Assembly (NCBI RefSeq): GCF_011299095.1
Contig: NZ_CP049889.1
Location: forward strand, 2,212,501 to 2,276,500
Origin: Jeotgalibaca porci
GTDB lineage: Bacteria; Bacillota; Bacilli; Lactobacillales; Aerococcaceae
Reading direction: 5' to 3'
Length of the DNA stretch: 64,000 nucleotides
Shown one piece after another: positions 46,049 to 54,144 of the stretch (position 1 is the first letter of the stretch; the number at the start of each line of letters is the position of its first letter). Position numbers and translations under genes: made by a program. A model generated the notes under the pieces. That model worked only from the letters and a program-made list of their open reading frames with translations. It was not told where the DNA came from and searched no databases.

Positions 46049-48427
46049 TTGAATTCAAAAATAATTAAAACACTTGAATTTGAAAAGATAAGACAGCAAT
46101 TGGCAAAGTTTGCTGCAACTGAAATCGGTAAACAACAACTACTTACCTTAGAACCGTCTACTACATTCGAAGACGTACAGAGAAAGCAAGATGAGTCTGA
46201 TGATGGCCGGAAAGTGTTGCGTCTAAAAGGCGGTATTCCGGTACCCCGATTAGCTAATATCGGACTGCCATTGAAAAGATTACAGATTGGTGGAAACTTA
46301 AACGGAAAAGAGATTGCCCAAATTGGACGTGTACTTAGCACGACCAAAGAAGTAATGAGTTTTTTTGATTGGTTCCGCGAGCATGAAATTGCGTTTTTCC
46401 ATCTCTATGAAATTATTGATGGTTTGGTCGATTTACCCGACTTAAGAAAAAGAATCACATCATCTGTTTCAGATGATGGCGACATATTAAGTGATGCAAG
46501 CGTTGAGCTACGCCGTATTCGTCAAGCTATCAAAAGTGGCGAGGGTGCTATCCGGACGAAATTGGATGATTTAATCCGGACCAAGGCTAGCTATTTGAGT
46601 GAAACATTGGTGACAATTAGAAATGATCGCTTTGTTTTGCCTGTGAAGCAAGAATATCGGAATGCCTTCGGGGGCATTATGCACGATCAAAGTGCGACGG
46701 GACAAACTTTATTTATTGAACCTCAAGCAGTGCTTGAATTGAATAATAAACTGCGTACCTTAAGAGCCGACGAAAAGCGTGAAGAAGAACGTATCCTTTA
46801 CGAATTATCAGCTTTACTCGAGCTGCATATCCAAGAATTACGCTATAATCATGAAATTTTGGCTATCTTAGATATGATTAATGCGAAAGCGCGTTATTCA
46901 GAAAGCATCAATGGAACGAAACCGCATTTGAGCAAAGAGAATCATGTTGCTATCTGGGCGGCACGTCACCCCTTAATTGACCAAGAAGATGTTGTTGCGA
47001 ATGATTTGTTGATTGGTGAAGAATATCAAGCACTCATCATCACTGGTCCAAACACTGGGGGTAAAACGATTGCCTTGAAGACGCTTGGTTTAATCCAACT
47101 AATGGGACAGGCGGGCTTACAAATCCCAGCTGCTGAAGACAGTCAAATTGGTATCTTTACTGAAATTTTTGCTGATATCGGTGATGAACAATCTATTGAG
47201 CAAAGTTTGAGTACCTTCTCTTCTCATATGACGAATATCGTCTCATTCTTAGATAAAGCAAATGACCAATCGTTACTATTGTTTGACGAGTTGGGATCAG
47301 GGACGGATCCGCAAGAAGGTGCTTCTCTTGCCATTTCTATACTGGATTATATCGGGGCTAAAGGGAGCTATGTCATGGCTACTACGCATTATCCCGAATT
47401 AAAAGTGTATGCTTACAACCGCCCGGGTACAATCAATGCCAGTATGGAATTTAACAGTGAATCATTGGCTCCTACATATCGTCTGCAGATTGGTATCCCA
47501 GGCCGCAGTAATGCTTTTGACATTTCACGCAGATTGGGAATTCCATCTCAAATTATTGACCAAGCAACAGGTTTTATTCAAGAAGACAATCAGTCACTGA
47601 ATGAAATGATTGCAGATTTAGAACAAAAAAGAAGAAAAGCAGAGCAGGAATCGCACCGTCTTGAAAAGCAAATTCAAGAGTCAGATCGCTTACTTGAAGA
47701 ATTGAAGCGGGAAACTGAGACTTTAGAATTTGCGAAACAGAAAGAAATAGACAAGGCTAAGAAAGAAGCCAATAGCATTCTTTCCAAGACCAAAGAAGAA
47801 GCAGAGTTGCTGATGCAAGAAATCAGAGAAATGCAAATGAACGTTTCGAAGAATGCGCAGGTCAAAGAACATGAATTGATCGGTTTACGTAAACAGTTCG
47901 ATGATTTGAGGCAAGAAGATACCGTTCCAAGCAATAAAGTCTTGCGTCGCGAAAAAGAAAAGAAAAAATTAAAAGTCGGGGACGAAGTTATTACAGAGTC
48001 TTATGGCCAACGTGGTATTTTAGTCGAGAAGTCCGGTCAAGATCAGTGGGTTGTCCAACTGGGAATCATGAAAATGAAATTACCTGAGACAGATTTACGC
48101 AGAATTCAACCGGAACCTGAGAAAGAAACAAGACGAACCAAGCGTCAAATTGCTACTGTCCGTTCGAATACGGCCAGTCATGTGTCAACGCAATTAGACT
48201 TACGCGGCTTCCGCTATGAGGAAGCGTTGCAGGAGTTGGATAGTTATTTAGATGCTTCGCTACTAGCAGGGTATCCGCAAGTAACTATTGTCCATGGCAA
48301 AGGGACCGGTGCAATCAGAAAAGGCGTGACGGATGCATTGAAACGGCATCCGCAAGTAAAGTCGTTTGATTTTGCACCACAAAGTTCGGGTGGTAACGGT
48401 GCTACAATTGCGGTTTTTAAAGGTTAG
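46049..48427 (+). CDS. mutS2: MutS2, ribosome-rescue/recombination ATPase with Smr domain
   Basis: This 792-residue MutS homologue lacks the mismatch-recognition domain. It has the MutS core and clamp helices, the ABC-type ATPase with Walker A G333-P-N-T-G-G-K-T340, D-E-L-G-S-G-T-D-P-Q-E-G and T-T-H-Y-P-E-L. A coiled-coil (about 515-625), a KOW-like part and a C-terminal Smr endonuclease domain with L-D-L-R-G and H-G-K-G-T-G follow. Recent work shows MutS2 splits collided ribosomes, and older work links it to recombination. TTG 46049 is chosen because AGGAGAGG is 8 bases upstream. GTG 46040 overlaps that site. Confidence 0.96.
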   Translation: MNSKIIKTLEFEKIRQQLAKFAATEIGKQQLLTLEPSTTFEDVQRKQDESDDGRKVLRLKGGIPVPRLANIGLPLKRLQIGGNLNGKEIAQIGRVLSTTKEVMSFFDWFREHEIAFFHLYEIIDGLVDLPDLRKRITSSVSDDGDILSDASVELRRIRQAIKSGEGAIRTKLDDLIRTKASYLSETLVTIRNDRFVLPVKQEYRNAFGGIMHDQSATGQTLFIEPQAVLELNNKLRTLRADEKREEERILYELSALLELHIQELRYNHEILAILDMINAKARYSESINGTKPHLSKENHVAIWAARHPLIDQEDVVANDLLIGEEYQALIITGPNTGGKTIALKTLGLIQLMGQAGLQIPAAEDSQIGIFTEIFADIGDEQSIEQSLSTFSSHMTNIVSFLDKANDQSLLLFDELGSGTDPQEGASLAISILDYIGAKGSYVMATTHYPELKVYAYNRPGTINASMEFNSESLAPTYRLQIGIPGRSNAFDISRRLGIPSQIIDQATGFIQEDNQSLNEMIADLEQKRRKAEQESHRLEKQIQESDRLLEELKRETETLEFAKQKEIDKAKKEANSILSKTKEEAELLMQEIREMQMNVSKNAQVKEHELIGLRKQFDDLRQEDTVPSNKVLRREKEKKKLKVGDEVITESYGQRGILVEKSGQDQWVVQLGIMKMKLPETDLRRIQPEPEKETRRTKRQIATVRSNTASHVSTQLDLRGFRYEEALQELDSYLDASLLAGYPQVTIVHGKGTGAIRKGVTDALKRHPQVKSFDFAPQSSGGNGATIAVFKG

Positions 48428-48440
48428 GCAGATAAATGGG

Positions 48441-48477
48441 TTTCGTGTATAATATTTGATATACTAAATACACGAAA
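48441..48477 (+). promoter_or_regulatory. trxA promoter enclosed by a palindrome
   Basis: A 10-bp inverted repeat (TTTCGTGTAT/ATACACGAAA) with a 17-base spacer encloses two -10-like boxes, TATAAT at 48448-48453 and extended TGATATACT at 48457-48465. It lies between mutS2 and trxA. There is no T run, so it reads better as an operator or leader hairpin than as a terminator. Confidence 0.5.
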
Positions 48478-48498
48478 ATATAACAGGGGGAATAAATA

Positions 48499-48810
48499 AT
48501 GGTTAGAGAAATTACAGATGCAAACTTTGATACAGAAACAAAAGAAGGCGTAGTTCTTGTAGACTTTTGGGCAACATGGTGTGGACCTTGCCGTATGCAG
48601 TCACCAATCATTGATGAATTAGATGCAGAGATGGGTGACCAAGTGACTTTCGCTAAGATGGATGTAGATGCAAACCCTGCAACACCACAACAATTTGGTA
48701 TTATGGGTATCCCGACATTGCTCATTAAAAAAGATGGCGAAGTTGTAGAAAAATTGGTTGGTTACACAGCTAAAGAAAAGCTAGAAGAAGTATTAGAACA
48801 ATACGTATAA
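48499..48810 (+). CDS. trxA: Thioredoxin
   Basis: This 103-residue thioredoxin has the active site W27-C28-G-P-C31 and the cis-proline loop G-I-P-T. It reduces disulfides in ribonucleotide reductase and stress enzymes. An AGGGGG ribosome binding site precedes the ATG. It follows mutS2 as in Listeria, but apparently with its own promoter inside a palindrome. A perfect bidirectional terminator closes it. Confidence 0.98.
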   Translation: MVREITDANFDTETKEGVVLVDFWATWCGPCRMQSPIIDELDAEMGDQVTFAKMDVDANPATPQQFGIMGIPTLLIKKDGEVVEKLVGYTAKEKLEEVLEQYV

Positions 48811-48818
48811 GCAAAACC

Positions 48819-48862
48819 AAAAAACGTTAGGCTCCCAATTCGGATAGCCTAACGTTTTTTTA
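48819..48862. terminator. Bidirectional terminator between trxA and yslB-like gene
   Basis: A perfect 15-bp stem (AAAAAACGTTAGGCT and its complement) with a 12-base loop lies between convergent genes. Confidence 0.95.
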
Positions 48863-48869
48863 TTCCATC

Positions 48870-49280
48870 TTACTCGATTGTAACGACTAGTAGAACTTCT
48901 TTTTTATCGGTGATAGTCACACGTGCTTCGCAGGAAGAACCGGTAATATGATTTATTTGTTCAGCAAGGTAGCCAGCTTCTAGTTGAAATGATACGTCTG
49001 GGTTCAGAAGTCTTGTTGAGACAAGATCACCTGTAAGCTGATACTGGTTTTGATCTTTTTCACTTTTGATTAGTATCAACTCTCCAAAGCCACAATGAGA
49101 GAAAGAATCAATAACAGCATCTTTTTCTGTCAGTGGGAACTGACGGGCAAGTTCTTTCCCGCTCCAGTATAAAATTTCATCCGTATCATCACCTAAAATA
49201 TTGGTTAAAAGAAAATCTCTGATTAGGATGTAGTTGAAATGTGGGGAATCAATAAGTTCACTTCTCTTATCTTGAGACAT
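48870..49280 (-). CDS. YslB-like protein (DUF2507)
   Basis: This 136-residue soluble protein of the V4R-like YslB family has the characteristic start F-N-Y-I-L-I-R-D-F-L-L and a central G-K-x-L-A-R-Q-F-P. The function is unknown. In Bacillus yslB is next to racE, and here it lies close to murI but on the opposite strand. The ATG has GAAAGGA upstream. Confidence 0.87.
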   Translation of the reverse strand: MSQDKRSELIDSPHFNYILIRDFLLTNILGDDTDEILYWSGKELARQFPLTEKDAVIDSFSHCGFGELILIKSEKDQNQYQLTGDLVSTRLLNPDVSFQLEAGYLAEQINHITGSSCEARVTITDKKEVLLVVTIE

Positions 49281-49372
49281 TTCGTTCCTTCTTTCGTAGT
49301 TATTAATAGCATTTTTTGGTTAATTCATGCATAATTTAGATAAGTTATGGAATTGAAAGGTGGTTGTAAGCA

Positions 49373-49468
49373 TGAGAACATTTAGAAAATGGATAGGCCT
49401 CATTCTGCTTGTCCTTCCAGTTGTTAAGTATGTTCAAGACTGGAAAGAAGAGTCAAAACGCTATTAAT
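49373..49468 (+). CDS. 31-residue putative membrane microprotein
   Basis: A short reading frame beginning M-R-T-F-R-K-W contains one hydrophobic segment (about residues 7-20: I-G-L-I-L-L-V-L-P-V-V) and ends in a charged tail (W-K-E-E-S-K-R-Y). Support is a strong GAAAGGTGG ribosome binding site 8 bases before the ATG and a dedicated terminator 37 bases after the stop. Positive residues before the hydrophobic segment predict an N-in topology. I do not recognise the family. It is a candidate small membrane regulator. Confidence 0.65.
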
Positions 49469-49505
49469 TTGAGCGCTTTTAGGAAATTTTTATTCACAAA
49501 AAAGT

Positions 49506-49539
49506 AAGGGGCTGGGATTTATTTCCCAGCTCCTTTTTC
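49506..49539. terminator. Terminator between the microprotein and PII-like genes
   Basis: A 12-bp stem (AAGGGGCTGGGA/TCCCAGCTCCTT, one wobble) is followed by TTTTT. It belongs to the GGCTGGGA terminator family of this window and separates convergent genes. Confidence 0.88.
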
Positions 49540-49554
49540 GTCTATGAACATACT

Positions 49555-49857
49555 TTATCGCATACCGTGCATCCGCTTCACTTTCATGCTGACTAAGAGG
49601 CCTTGACCTGGTTCTGTTAAGTTAAGATTCTTATCCATGTTCTGTACGATTTCGTCCACATTTTCCTCTTTACTAATCAGTAGTAAAATATCTTTTTCGG
49701 GTTCTAGAGCCATGTTTAAGATTGTTTTTTTCTCGTGTATTCCTGAACCTCTACCTTTTAGTAATGTTCCCGAATGGGAGCCAGTTTCGGTCACAGCTTC
49801 TACCGCTTTACTGCATAAACCGCGATCCATAATCGTGATAATTGCTTGATAACTCAA
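49555..49857 (-). CDS. PII-like small signalling protein
   Basis: This 100-residue protein resembles PII-family regulators: an opening beta strand Y-Q-A-I-I-T-I-M, a T-loop-like stretch G-R-G-S-G-I-H-E-K, and a second half I-L-L-L-I-S-K-E-E-N. PII relatives bind nucleotides or small ligands and control a partner, but no partner (transporter or DUF1538) is adjacent here. The start is TTG, with GGAGGTGG about 4 bases upstream. It is convergent with the microprotein and divergent from murI. Confidence 0.75.
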   Translation of the reverse strand: MSYQAIITIMDRGLCSKAVEAVTETGSHSGTLLKGRGSGIHEKKTILNMALEPEKDILLLISKEENVDEIVQNMDKNLNLTEPGQGLLVSMKVKRMHGMR

Positions 49858-49885
49858 AGAACCACCTCCGTTTAATATTTCTTTA

Positions 49886-49914
49886 ATTGTATCATATCCA
49901 AGCTAAACTGCCGA
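49886..49914 (-). promoter_or_regulatory. Possible promoter of the PII-like gene
   Basis: On the minus strand TCGGCA, 17 bases and extended -10 TGATACAAT precede the gene by about 30 bases. It overlaps the divergent murI promoter region. Confidence 0.4.
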
Positions 49915-49919
49915 ATATT

Positions 49920-49928
49920 TGTTATAAT
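49920..49928 (+). promoter_or_regulatory. Extended -10 promoter of murI
   Basis: TGTTATAAT is a perfect extended -10 box 33 bases before murI. No clear -35 box is seen. Confidence 0.55.
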
Positions 49929-49961
49929 AATTGTTGTAACTAAAAGGATGGGGACGTTTAT

Positions 49962-50765
49962 ATGAATGAAAAAGCAATCGGTTTTCTTGACTCAGGTGTG
50001 GGCGGTTTAACAGTTGTTAAACAAGCGATGAAGCAATTGCCTAATGAATCCATCTACTACATTGGTGACAACGCCCGTTGTCCATATGGCCCACGACCTG
50101 CTGAAGAAATAGTGGAATTCACCTGGGAATTAGTCCAATTTTTATTGGAGAAAGAAATAAAGTTACTTGTAATAGCGTGTAATACGGCTACTGCCGTCGC
50201 GCTTGATGAAATAAGAAGCAGAATCTCTATCCCGGTCGTTGGTGTTATATTGCCTGGTAGCCGTGCTGCTATTAAGTACTCAACAAACAATCGTATCGGC
50301 GTAATAGGAACAAAAGGGACAATCGCCAGTAATGTTTATGAGCAGACCTTGCTTGATAAAGATCCCACTATCAAGGTGGAAAGTCTGAGCTGTCCAAAGT
50401 TTGTCCCTTTAGTAGAAAGTAATCAAATTAATACTTCCATCGCTAAGAAGGTTGTTTATGAGACATTGGAACCTCTAGCTAAGATGGGACTGGATACATT
50501 GATACTCGGATGTACACATTATCCTTTATTAAAGCACCAAATCCAGAATGTTATGGGTCCACAGGTGACGCTAGTTGATTCTGGAGCAGAAGCTGTTTCT
50601 GAAGTGAGTACCTTATTGGATTACTATAATATTTCAGCAGATTATGCAAATCGAAAATCCCGTGTCTATAAATTCTTTACAACAGGTTCTGAAAGGCTAT
50701 TCTCTGAAATTGCCACAGAATGGTTGGAAATGGAACAAATTGATATTACACAAGTAACGGTTTAA
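49962..50765 (+). CDS. murI: Glutamate racemase
   Basis: MurI makes D-glutamate for peptidoglycan. The 267-residue protein has the two catalytic cysteine motifs, A-C-N-T-A-T near residue 73 and L-G-C-T-H-Y-P near 184. The opening I-G-F-L-D-S-G-V-G-G-L-T-V is diagnostic. AAGGATGGGG lies upstream. rdgB starts 14 bases later, so both share a transcript. Bacillus has extra genes (including rph) between them. Confidence 0.97.
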   Translation: MNEKAIGFLDSGVGGLTVVKQAMKQLPNESIYYIGDNARCPYGPRPAEEIVEFTWELVQFLLEKEIKLLVIACNTATAVALDEIRSRISIPVVGVILPGSRAAIKYSTNNRIGVIGTKGTIASNVYEQTLLDKDPTIKVESLSCPKFVPLVESNQINTSIAKKVVYETLEPLAKMGLDTLILGCTHYPLLKHQIQNVMGPQVTLVDSGAEAVSEVSTLLDYYNISADYANRKSRVYKFFTTGSERLFSEIATEWLEMEQIDITQVTV

Positions 50766-50779
50766 AGGAGAGCAAATAA

Positions 50780-51376
50780 GTGAGCACATTAATTATAGCG
50801 ACAAAAAATGCAGGGAAAGCCAATGATTTTAAACTACTATTAGAGCCAAAAGGTTTCGAAATAAAAACGTTATTGGATTACCCAGAAATTCCTGAAGTTG
50901 AAGAAACAGGCTACACATTTGAAGAAAATGCACGTCTTAAAGCAGAAACAATTAGTGCGCTATTAAAAGCACCAGTTCTTGCAGATGATTCAGGCATCAT
51001 GATTGATGCACTTGATGGTCAACCGGGCGTTTTTTCAGCGCGCTTTGCCGGAGAACCAAAGAGTGATGCGGCTAACAACGCCAAAGTTTTAGCAATGCTC
51101 GGTGAGCTGGAAGGCGGCAGTCGCCAAGCACATTTCCACTGTACGTTGGTCCTTGCTCATCCAGACAAAGAGAGCTTGGTAGTGGAAGGGAAAGTAACCG
51201 GTGAAATCGCACAATTTCCAAAAGGAGATAACGGTTTTGGCTATGATCCGCTCTTTTTCTACCCAGAGTTGAACAAAACATTTGGCGAATTAACTGACCA
51301 AGAAAAGAACACTTTTAGTCACCGGTCAGAAGCATTAAAGCAGTTGGATAATTTAATCGATGATTGGTTCAACTAG
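50780..51376 (+). CDS. rdgB: XTP/dITP diphosphatase (RdgB/HAM1)
   Basis: This enzyme removes non-canonical purine nucleotides (XTP, ITP, dITP) from the pool. The 198-residue protein has the substrate motif A-T-K-N-A-G-K at the N-terminus, catalytic A-D-D-S-G-I, and the late G-F-G-Y-D-P-L-F and S-H-R-S-E-A-L. The start is GTG with AAAGGAGAG upstream. The downstream phosphodiesterase starts 16 bases after its stop. Confidence 0.96.
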   Translation: MSTLIIATKNAGKANDFKLLLEPKGFEIKTLLDYPEIPEVEETGYTFEENARLKAETISALLKAPVLADDSGIMIDALDGQPGVFSARFAGEPKSDAANNAKVLAMLGELEGGSRQAHFHCTLVLAHPDKESLVVEGKVTGEIAQFPKGDNGFGYDPLFFYPELNKTFGELTDQEKNTFSHRSEALKQLDNLIDDWFN

Positions 51377-51392
51377 ACAGCAGGAGGGCATT

Positions 51393-51917
51393 ATGCAACT
51401 ATTAATCGTTAGTGATAGTCACGGCAATAAAAGAATTCTTAATGAACTCGTATCACGTTATTCGGATAAAGTGGATGCGTTTGTTCACTGCGGTGATTCT
51501 GAATTGTCATCAGATGATTTGATATGGGGAATAATGGATACTGTTCGTGGTAACTGTGATTTTGATGGCGGCTATCAAGATGTTTTTGTGAGTCGTAAGC
51601 TTGAGTACGAATATCTCGTTACACACGGACATCACCATGATGTAAAAAGGACACTGGAACAACTAAAAGCAACCGCAAGAGAAGAAAATGTTCCATTCGT
51701 TTTTTATGGACATTCCCACGAACTTAAATTTGATTATCAAGACGGAATCTTTTTTATTAATCCTGGCAGTATCCAGTCTCCGAGAGGACGTCTAACTGAG
51801 CCTACTTACTGTCTCTTGAAAGCTGAGGGCTCGCACCTTGATATCCAAGTTTATACCGATAAACATGTACAGCTAGTAAAGATGTCTTATCACAGTGATA
51901 AATTAATCAAATTTTAA
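51393..51917 (+). CDS. YfcE/YsnB-family metallophosphoesterase
   Basis: This 174-residue calcineurin-like phosphodiesterase has the motif order S-D-S-H-G, H-C-G-D-S, G-N-C-D, T-H-G-H and G-H-S-H-E. The physiological substrate is unknown. ATG 51393 is chosen for its AGGAGGG site. A longer frame would start inside rdgB without one. It is the last gene of the murI-rdgB unit, matching racE-ysnA-ysnB in Bacillus. Confidence 0.93.
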   Translation: MQLLIVSDSHGNKRILNELVSRYSDKVDAFVHCGDSELSSDDLIWGIMDTVRGNCDFDGGYQDVFVSRKLEYEYLVTHGHHHDVKRTLEQLKATAREENVPFVFYGHSHELKFDYQDGIFFINPGSIQSPRGRLTEPTYCLLKAEGSHLDIQVYTDKHVQLVKMSYHSDKLIKF

Positions 51918-51978
51918 GTACACTGATAGCGTATTCATCGTATACTAATCTTAATGAATAGTATCAAGGAGGGTTTGT

Positions 51979-52464
51979 ATGATTAGTGAAGAAGTTAGAA
52001 AAATGCTCCTTCAAGATGATGACGGTCAAATATTCGTTTCAAGCGAAAATGTGGCCAACTTAAATTTAAATAATAACTTGAACCATGCGGTACTCGTCCT
52101 ATCTAAAATAGGCTACAATGCGATACCCGTGCTTGACAATGAATCACATATTCGTGGTTTAATTTCAATGTCGATGATTATGAATGCCATTATGGGATTG
52201 GATGCCATTCGTTTTGAAGCACTTGAAACACTAAAAGTGAAAGATGTCATGGATACAAATGTTCCGATAGTAGATGAATCGGACGAATTAGAAGATGTCT
52301 TAAGAAATTTAATCGATCACAGCTTCTTATGTTTGGCTGATGAGCAGGGTGTGTTTAAAGGAATCGTCACTCGTAAGGAAATTTTAAGTCGGGTGAACCA
52401 TCTCGTCCACGAAATTCATAATCAATACACGTTATTAGTAAAAGAAACATCAAATGCGAAATAA
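51979..52464 (+). CDS. cbpB: CBS-domain protein CbpB/DarB-like (YkuL)
   Basis: This 161-residue protein has two CBS domains (about 20-75 and 90-145), with the CBS marks N-A-I-P-V-L-D and G-L-I-S, then G-I-V-T-R-K-E. It resembles YkuL/DarB of Bacillus and CbpB of Listeria, c-di-AMP receptors that signal to Rel and pyruvate carboxylase when c-di-AMP is low. Ligand binding is inferred from family only. AAGGAGGG lies 7 bases before the ATG. The stop codon lies inside the left arm of a perfect 21-bp terminator palindrome. Confidence 0.88.
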   Translation: MISEEVRKMLLQDDDGQIFVSSENVANLNLNNNLNHAVLVLSKIGYNAIPVLDNESHIRGLISMSMIMNAIMGLDAIRFEALETLKVKDVMDTNVPIVDESDELEDVLRNLIDHSFLCLADEQGVFKGIVTRKEILSRVNHLVHEIHNQYTLLVKETSNAK

Positions 52465-52505
52465 AGAAAGGTGTTGGGAGTTTTTCCCAACACCTTTCTT
52501 TATTT
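52459..52505. terminator. 21-bp perfect terminator stem overlapping the cbpB stop codon
   Basis: The left arm 52459-52479 and right arm 52485-52505 are perfectly complementary with a 5-base loop, containing the GGTGTTGGGA/TCCCAACACC core. It also serves the convergent mscS gene. Confidence 0.93.
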
Positions 52506-52545
52506 CTGATAATTTTATGTACTCAAAACGCAACCACTTTTCATC

Positions 52546-53445
52546 TTAACCTACAATACTTTGTTTAGGCAGAGTAATCCCATTTTCGCCTAATACATCT
52601 AAATACTTAGCTAGAAAATGGTCGTGTACATTAAACTGTTGTCCATTCAACGTATAGAAGACAACTTTCATGGTTAACAGACCGTTAGGAGCATTGTGGG
52701 GACCAATGTAACTTGGACCGCTGACGATTTCCGGGAAATTTGGTACTAACTGCTTATTAACTTTTTCCAGAATCTGGCGTACTTGATCAAAGTCTGTATC
52801 AGCCGGCAAATGAATCTCAATCATCGCACGCATATTATTACGTGAGTTGTTGCTGATGACATCGATTGTATGATTTGGTAAAAAGTGATGGGTTCCATCG
52901 AAACCTTGCAATTGTGTAGAGCGGAGTCCAATTGAAACAACTTTACCGGAGAAATCACCGATTGTAACGGAATCACCTACATCAAATTGATCTTCCAATA
53001 AAATAAAAAAACCGTTTACGATATCATTAATAAATGTTTGCGCACCTAAACCAATAGCCAAACCTGCAATTCCGGCACTGGCTATGAGGGTTGAAATTGG
53101 AATACCCAAAATAGATAAGACAGTGTAAATAAAGAAGAACGCGAGTGTATAGGAGAAGGCATTTTCCAACATCTTATAAATAGTACTTCTTCGACTGCTG
53201 GAAAAATCCATCTTGTTTCTTTTGCGTTCGAAAGTTCGCTTCATTAAGAACGTAATGATTTTCTTGATAAGAAAGAATAACAAAAGTGTCAGTAATAAGA
53301 AGATTGCTTTTGTCATGATGAGAGAAATTATTTCTGTCCAATTAATAGAGTTCCACCATCTTACAAAATAATTAGAAGATTTTACTACTGTATCAATTGT
53401 TTCGTCAATCGGATTGTCTCCGGGGGTAGTTGCCAAAAATTTCAT
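52546..53445 (-). CDS. mscS: Small-conductance mechanosensitive channel (MscS family, YkuT-like)
   Basis: This 299-residue channel should release solutes on hypo-osmotic shock. There are three main hydrophobic segments. The pore helix is rich in Gly and Ala (A-G-I-A-G-L-A-I-G-L-G-A-Q) and is followed by the conserved F-I-N-D-I-V-N-G-F-F-I-L-L-E-D-Q-F and V-G-D. A beta domain and alpha-beta cytoplasmic vestibule follow. An AAAGGATG element and AAGG precede the start. Bacillus ykuT and ykuL are also close together, supporting the pairing with cbpB. Confidence 0.93.
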   Translation of the reverse strand: MKFLATTPGDNPIDETIDTVVKSSNYFVRWWNSINWTEIISLIMTKAIFLLLTLLLFFLIKKIITFLMKRTFERKRNKMDFSSSRRSTIYKMLENAFSYTLAFFFIYTVLSILGIPISTLIASAGIAGLAIGLGAQTFINDIVNGFFILLEDQFDVGDSVTIGDFSGKVVSIGLRSTQLQGFDGTHHFLPNHTIDVISNNSRNNMRAMIEIHLPADTDFDQVRQILEKVNKQLVPNFPEIVSGPSYIGPHNAPNGLLTMKVVFYTLNGQQFNVHDHFLAKYLDVLGENGITLPKQSIVG

Positions 53446-53479
53446 AGCCTTACATCCTTTATATATCTTTGATGATTAA

Positions 53480-53508
53480 AGAGTAGCATTTTTTCTATTA
53501 CTGGTCAA
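53480..53508 (-). promoter_or_regulatory. Promoter of mscS
   Basis: On the minus strand TTGACC (five of six), 17 bases and extended -10 TGCTACTCT lie 35 bases before mscS. Confidence 0.5.
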
Positions 53509-53648
53509 AGAGGAGGAAACAGAATATTTGAAGTGCTTTCAATAGCATTACTTGTTTTCTTGTGATATTATTTCAGTAAGCTAGTTGTTGCAAATAAGAA
53601 AAAATACTAGTGCTATATTGCAACACAATAAGTAGTAGAGGAGCGTGA

Positions 53649-54110
53649 ATGCATATGAGTTGGGGTGAAATAGCGGGGCTGATTGCGGCAATCGCATTTG
53701 CAGCTTTAGCAGTCTTTTTAATCCTAGCAATCCGAAAAGCAACGGTTATTCTCGATGAGGTATCAAAAATTGCTGAGGAAGCAAACAAGAGTATTGCAGT
53801 AATTACTAAAGATGTTGACCATCTTTCCATTGAGGTTGAAGGATTGTTAAATAAGACGAATACATTGGTCGATGATTTAAACGGAAAAATAAGTAAGACC
53901 GACCCATTATTTACAGCGATTGGGGATCTGGGAGTCACTGTTTCTGATGTGAATCAGTCAACACGAAACCTGGCAACCTCAATTACCGGTAAAACGAACA
54001 AATTGAAGAAAGAGTCTTCTGTCAGCAAGCTCGGAAGAACTGCAACCACATTAAACCGTCGTCGCAAAGAGAAAAAAGCTGCCCAAGACACCAATATTAA
54101 TATTTACTAA
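53649..54110 (+). CDS. YtxG-like DUF948 protein
   Basis: This 153-residue single-pass membrane protein has an N-terminal transmembrane helix (about 8-28), a long amphipathic or coiled region with repeated Asp/Leu/Asn heptads, and a basic C-terminal end (R-R-R-K-E-K-K). It belongs to the DUF948 family, found next to ytxH and linked with general stress in Bacillus. The function is unknown. GAGGAG lies 5 bases before ATG 53649, and ATG 53655 is a possible alternative. Confidence 0.85.
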   Translation: MHMSWGEIAGLIAAIAFAALAVFLILAIRKATVILDEVSKIAEEANKSIAVITKDVDHLSIEVEGLLNKTNTLVDDLNGKISKTDPLFTAIGDLGVTVSDVNQSTRNLATSITGKTNKLKKESSVSKLGRTATTLNRRRKEKKAAQDTNINIY

Positions 54111-54144
54111 AAAATTATCTTAATTACGAAGGAGAGAAATTAAA

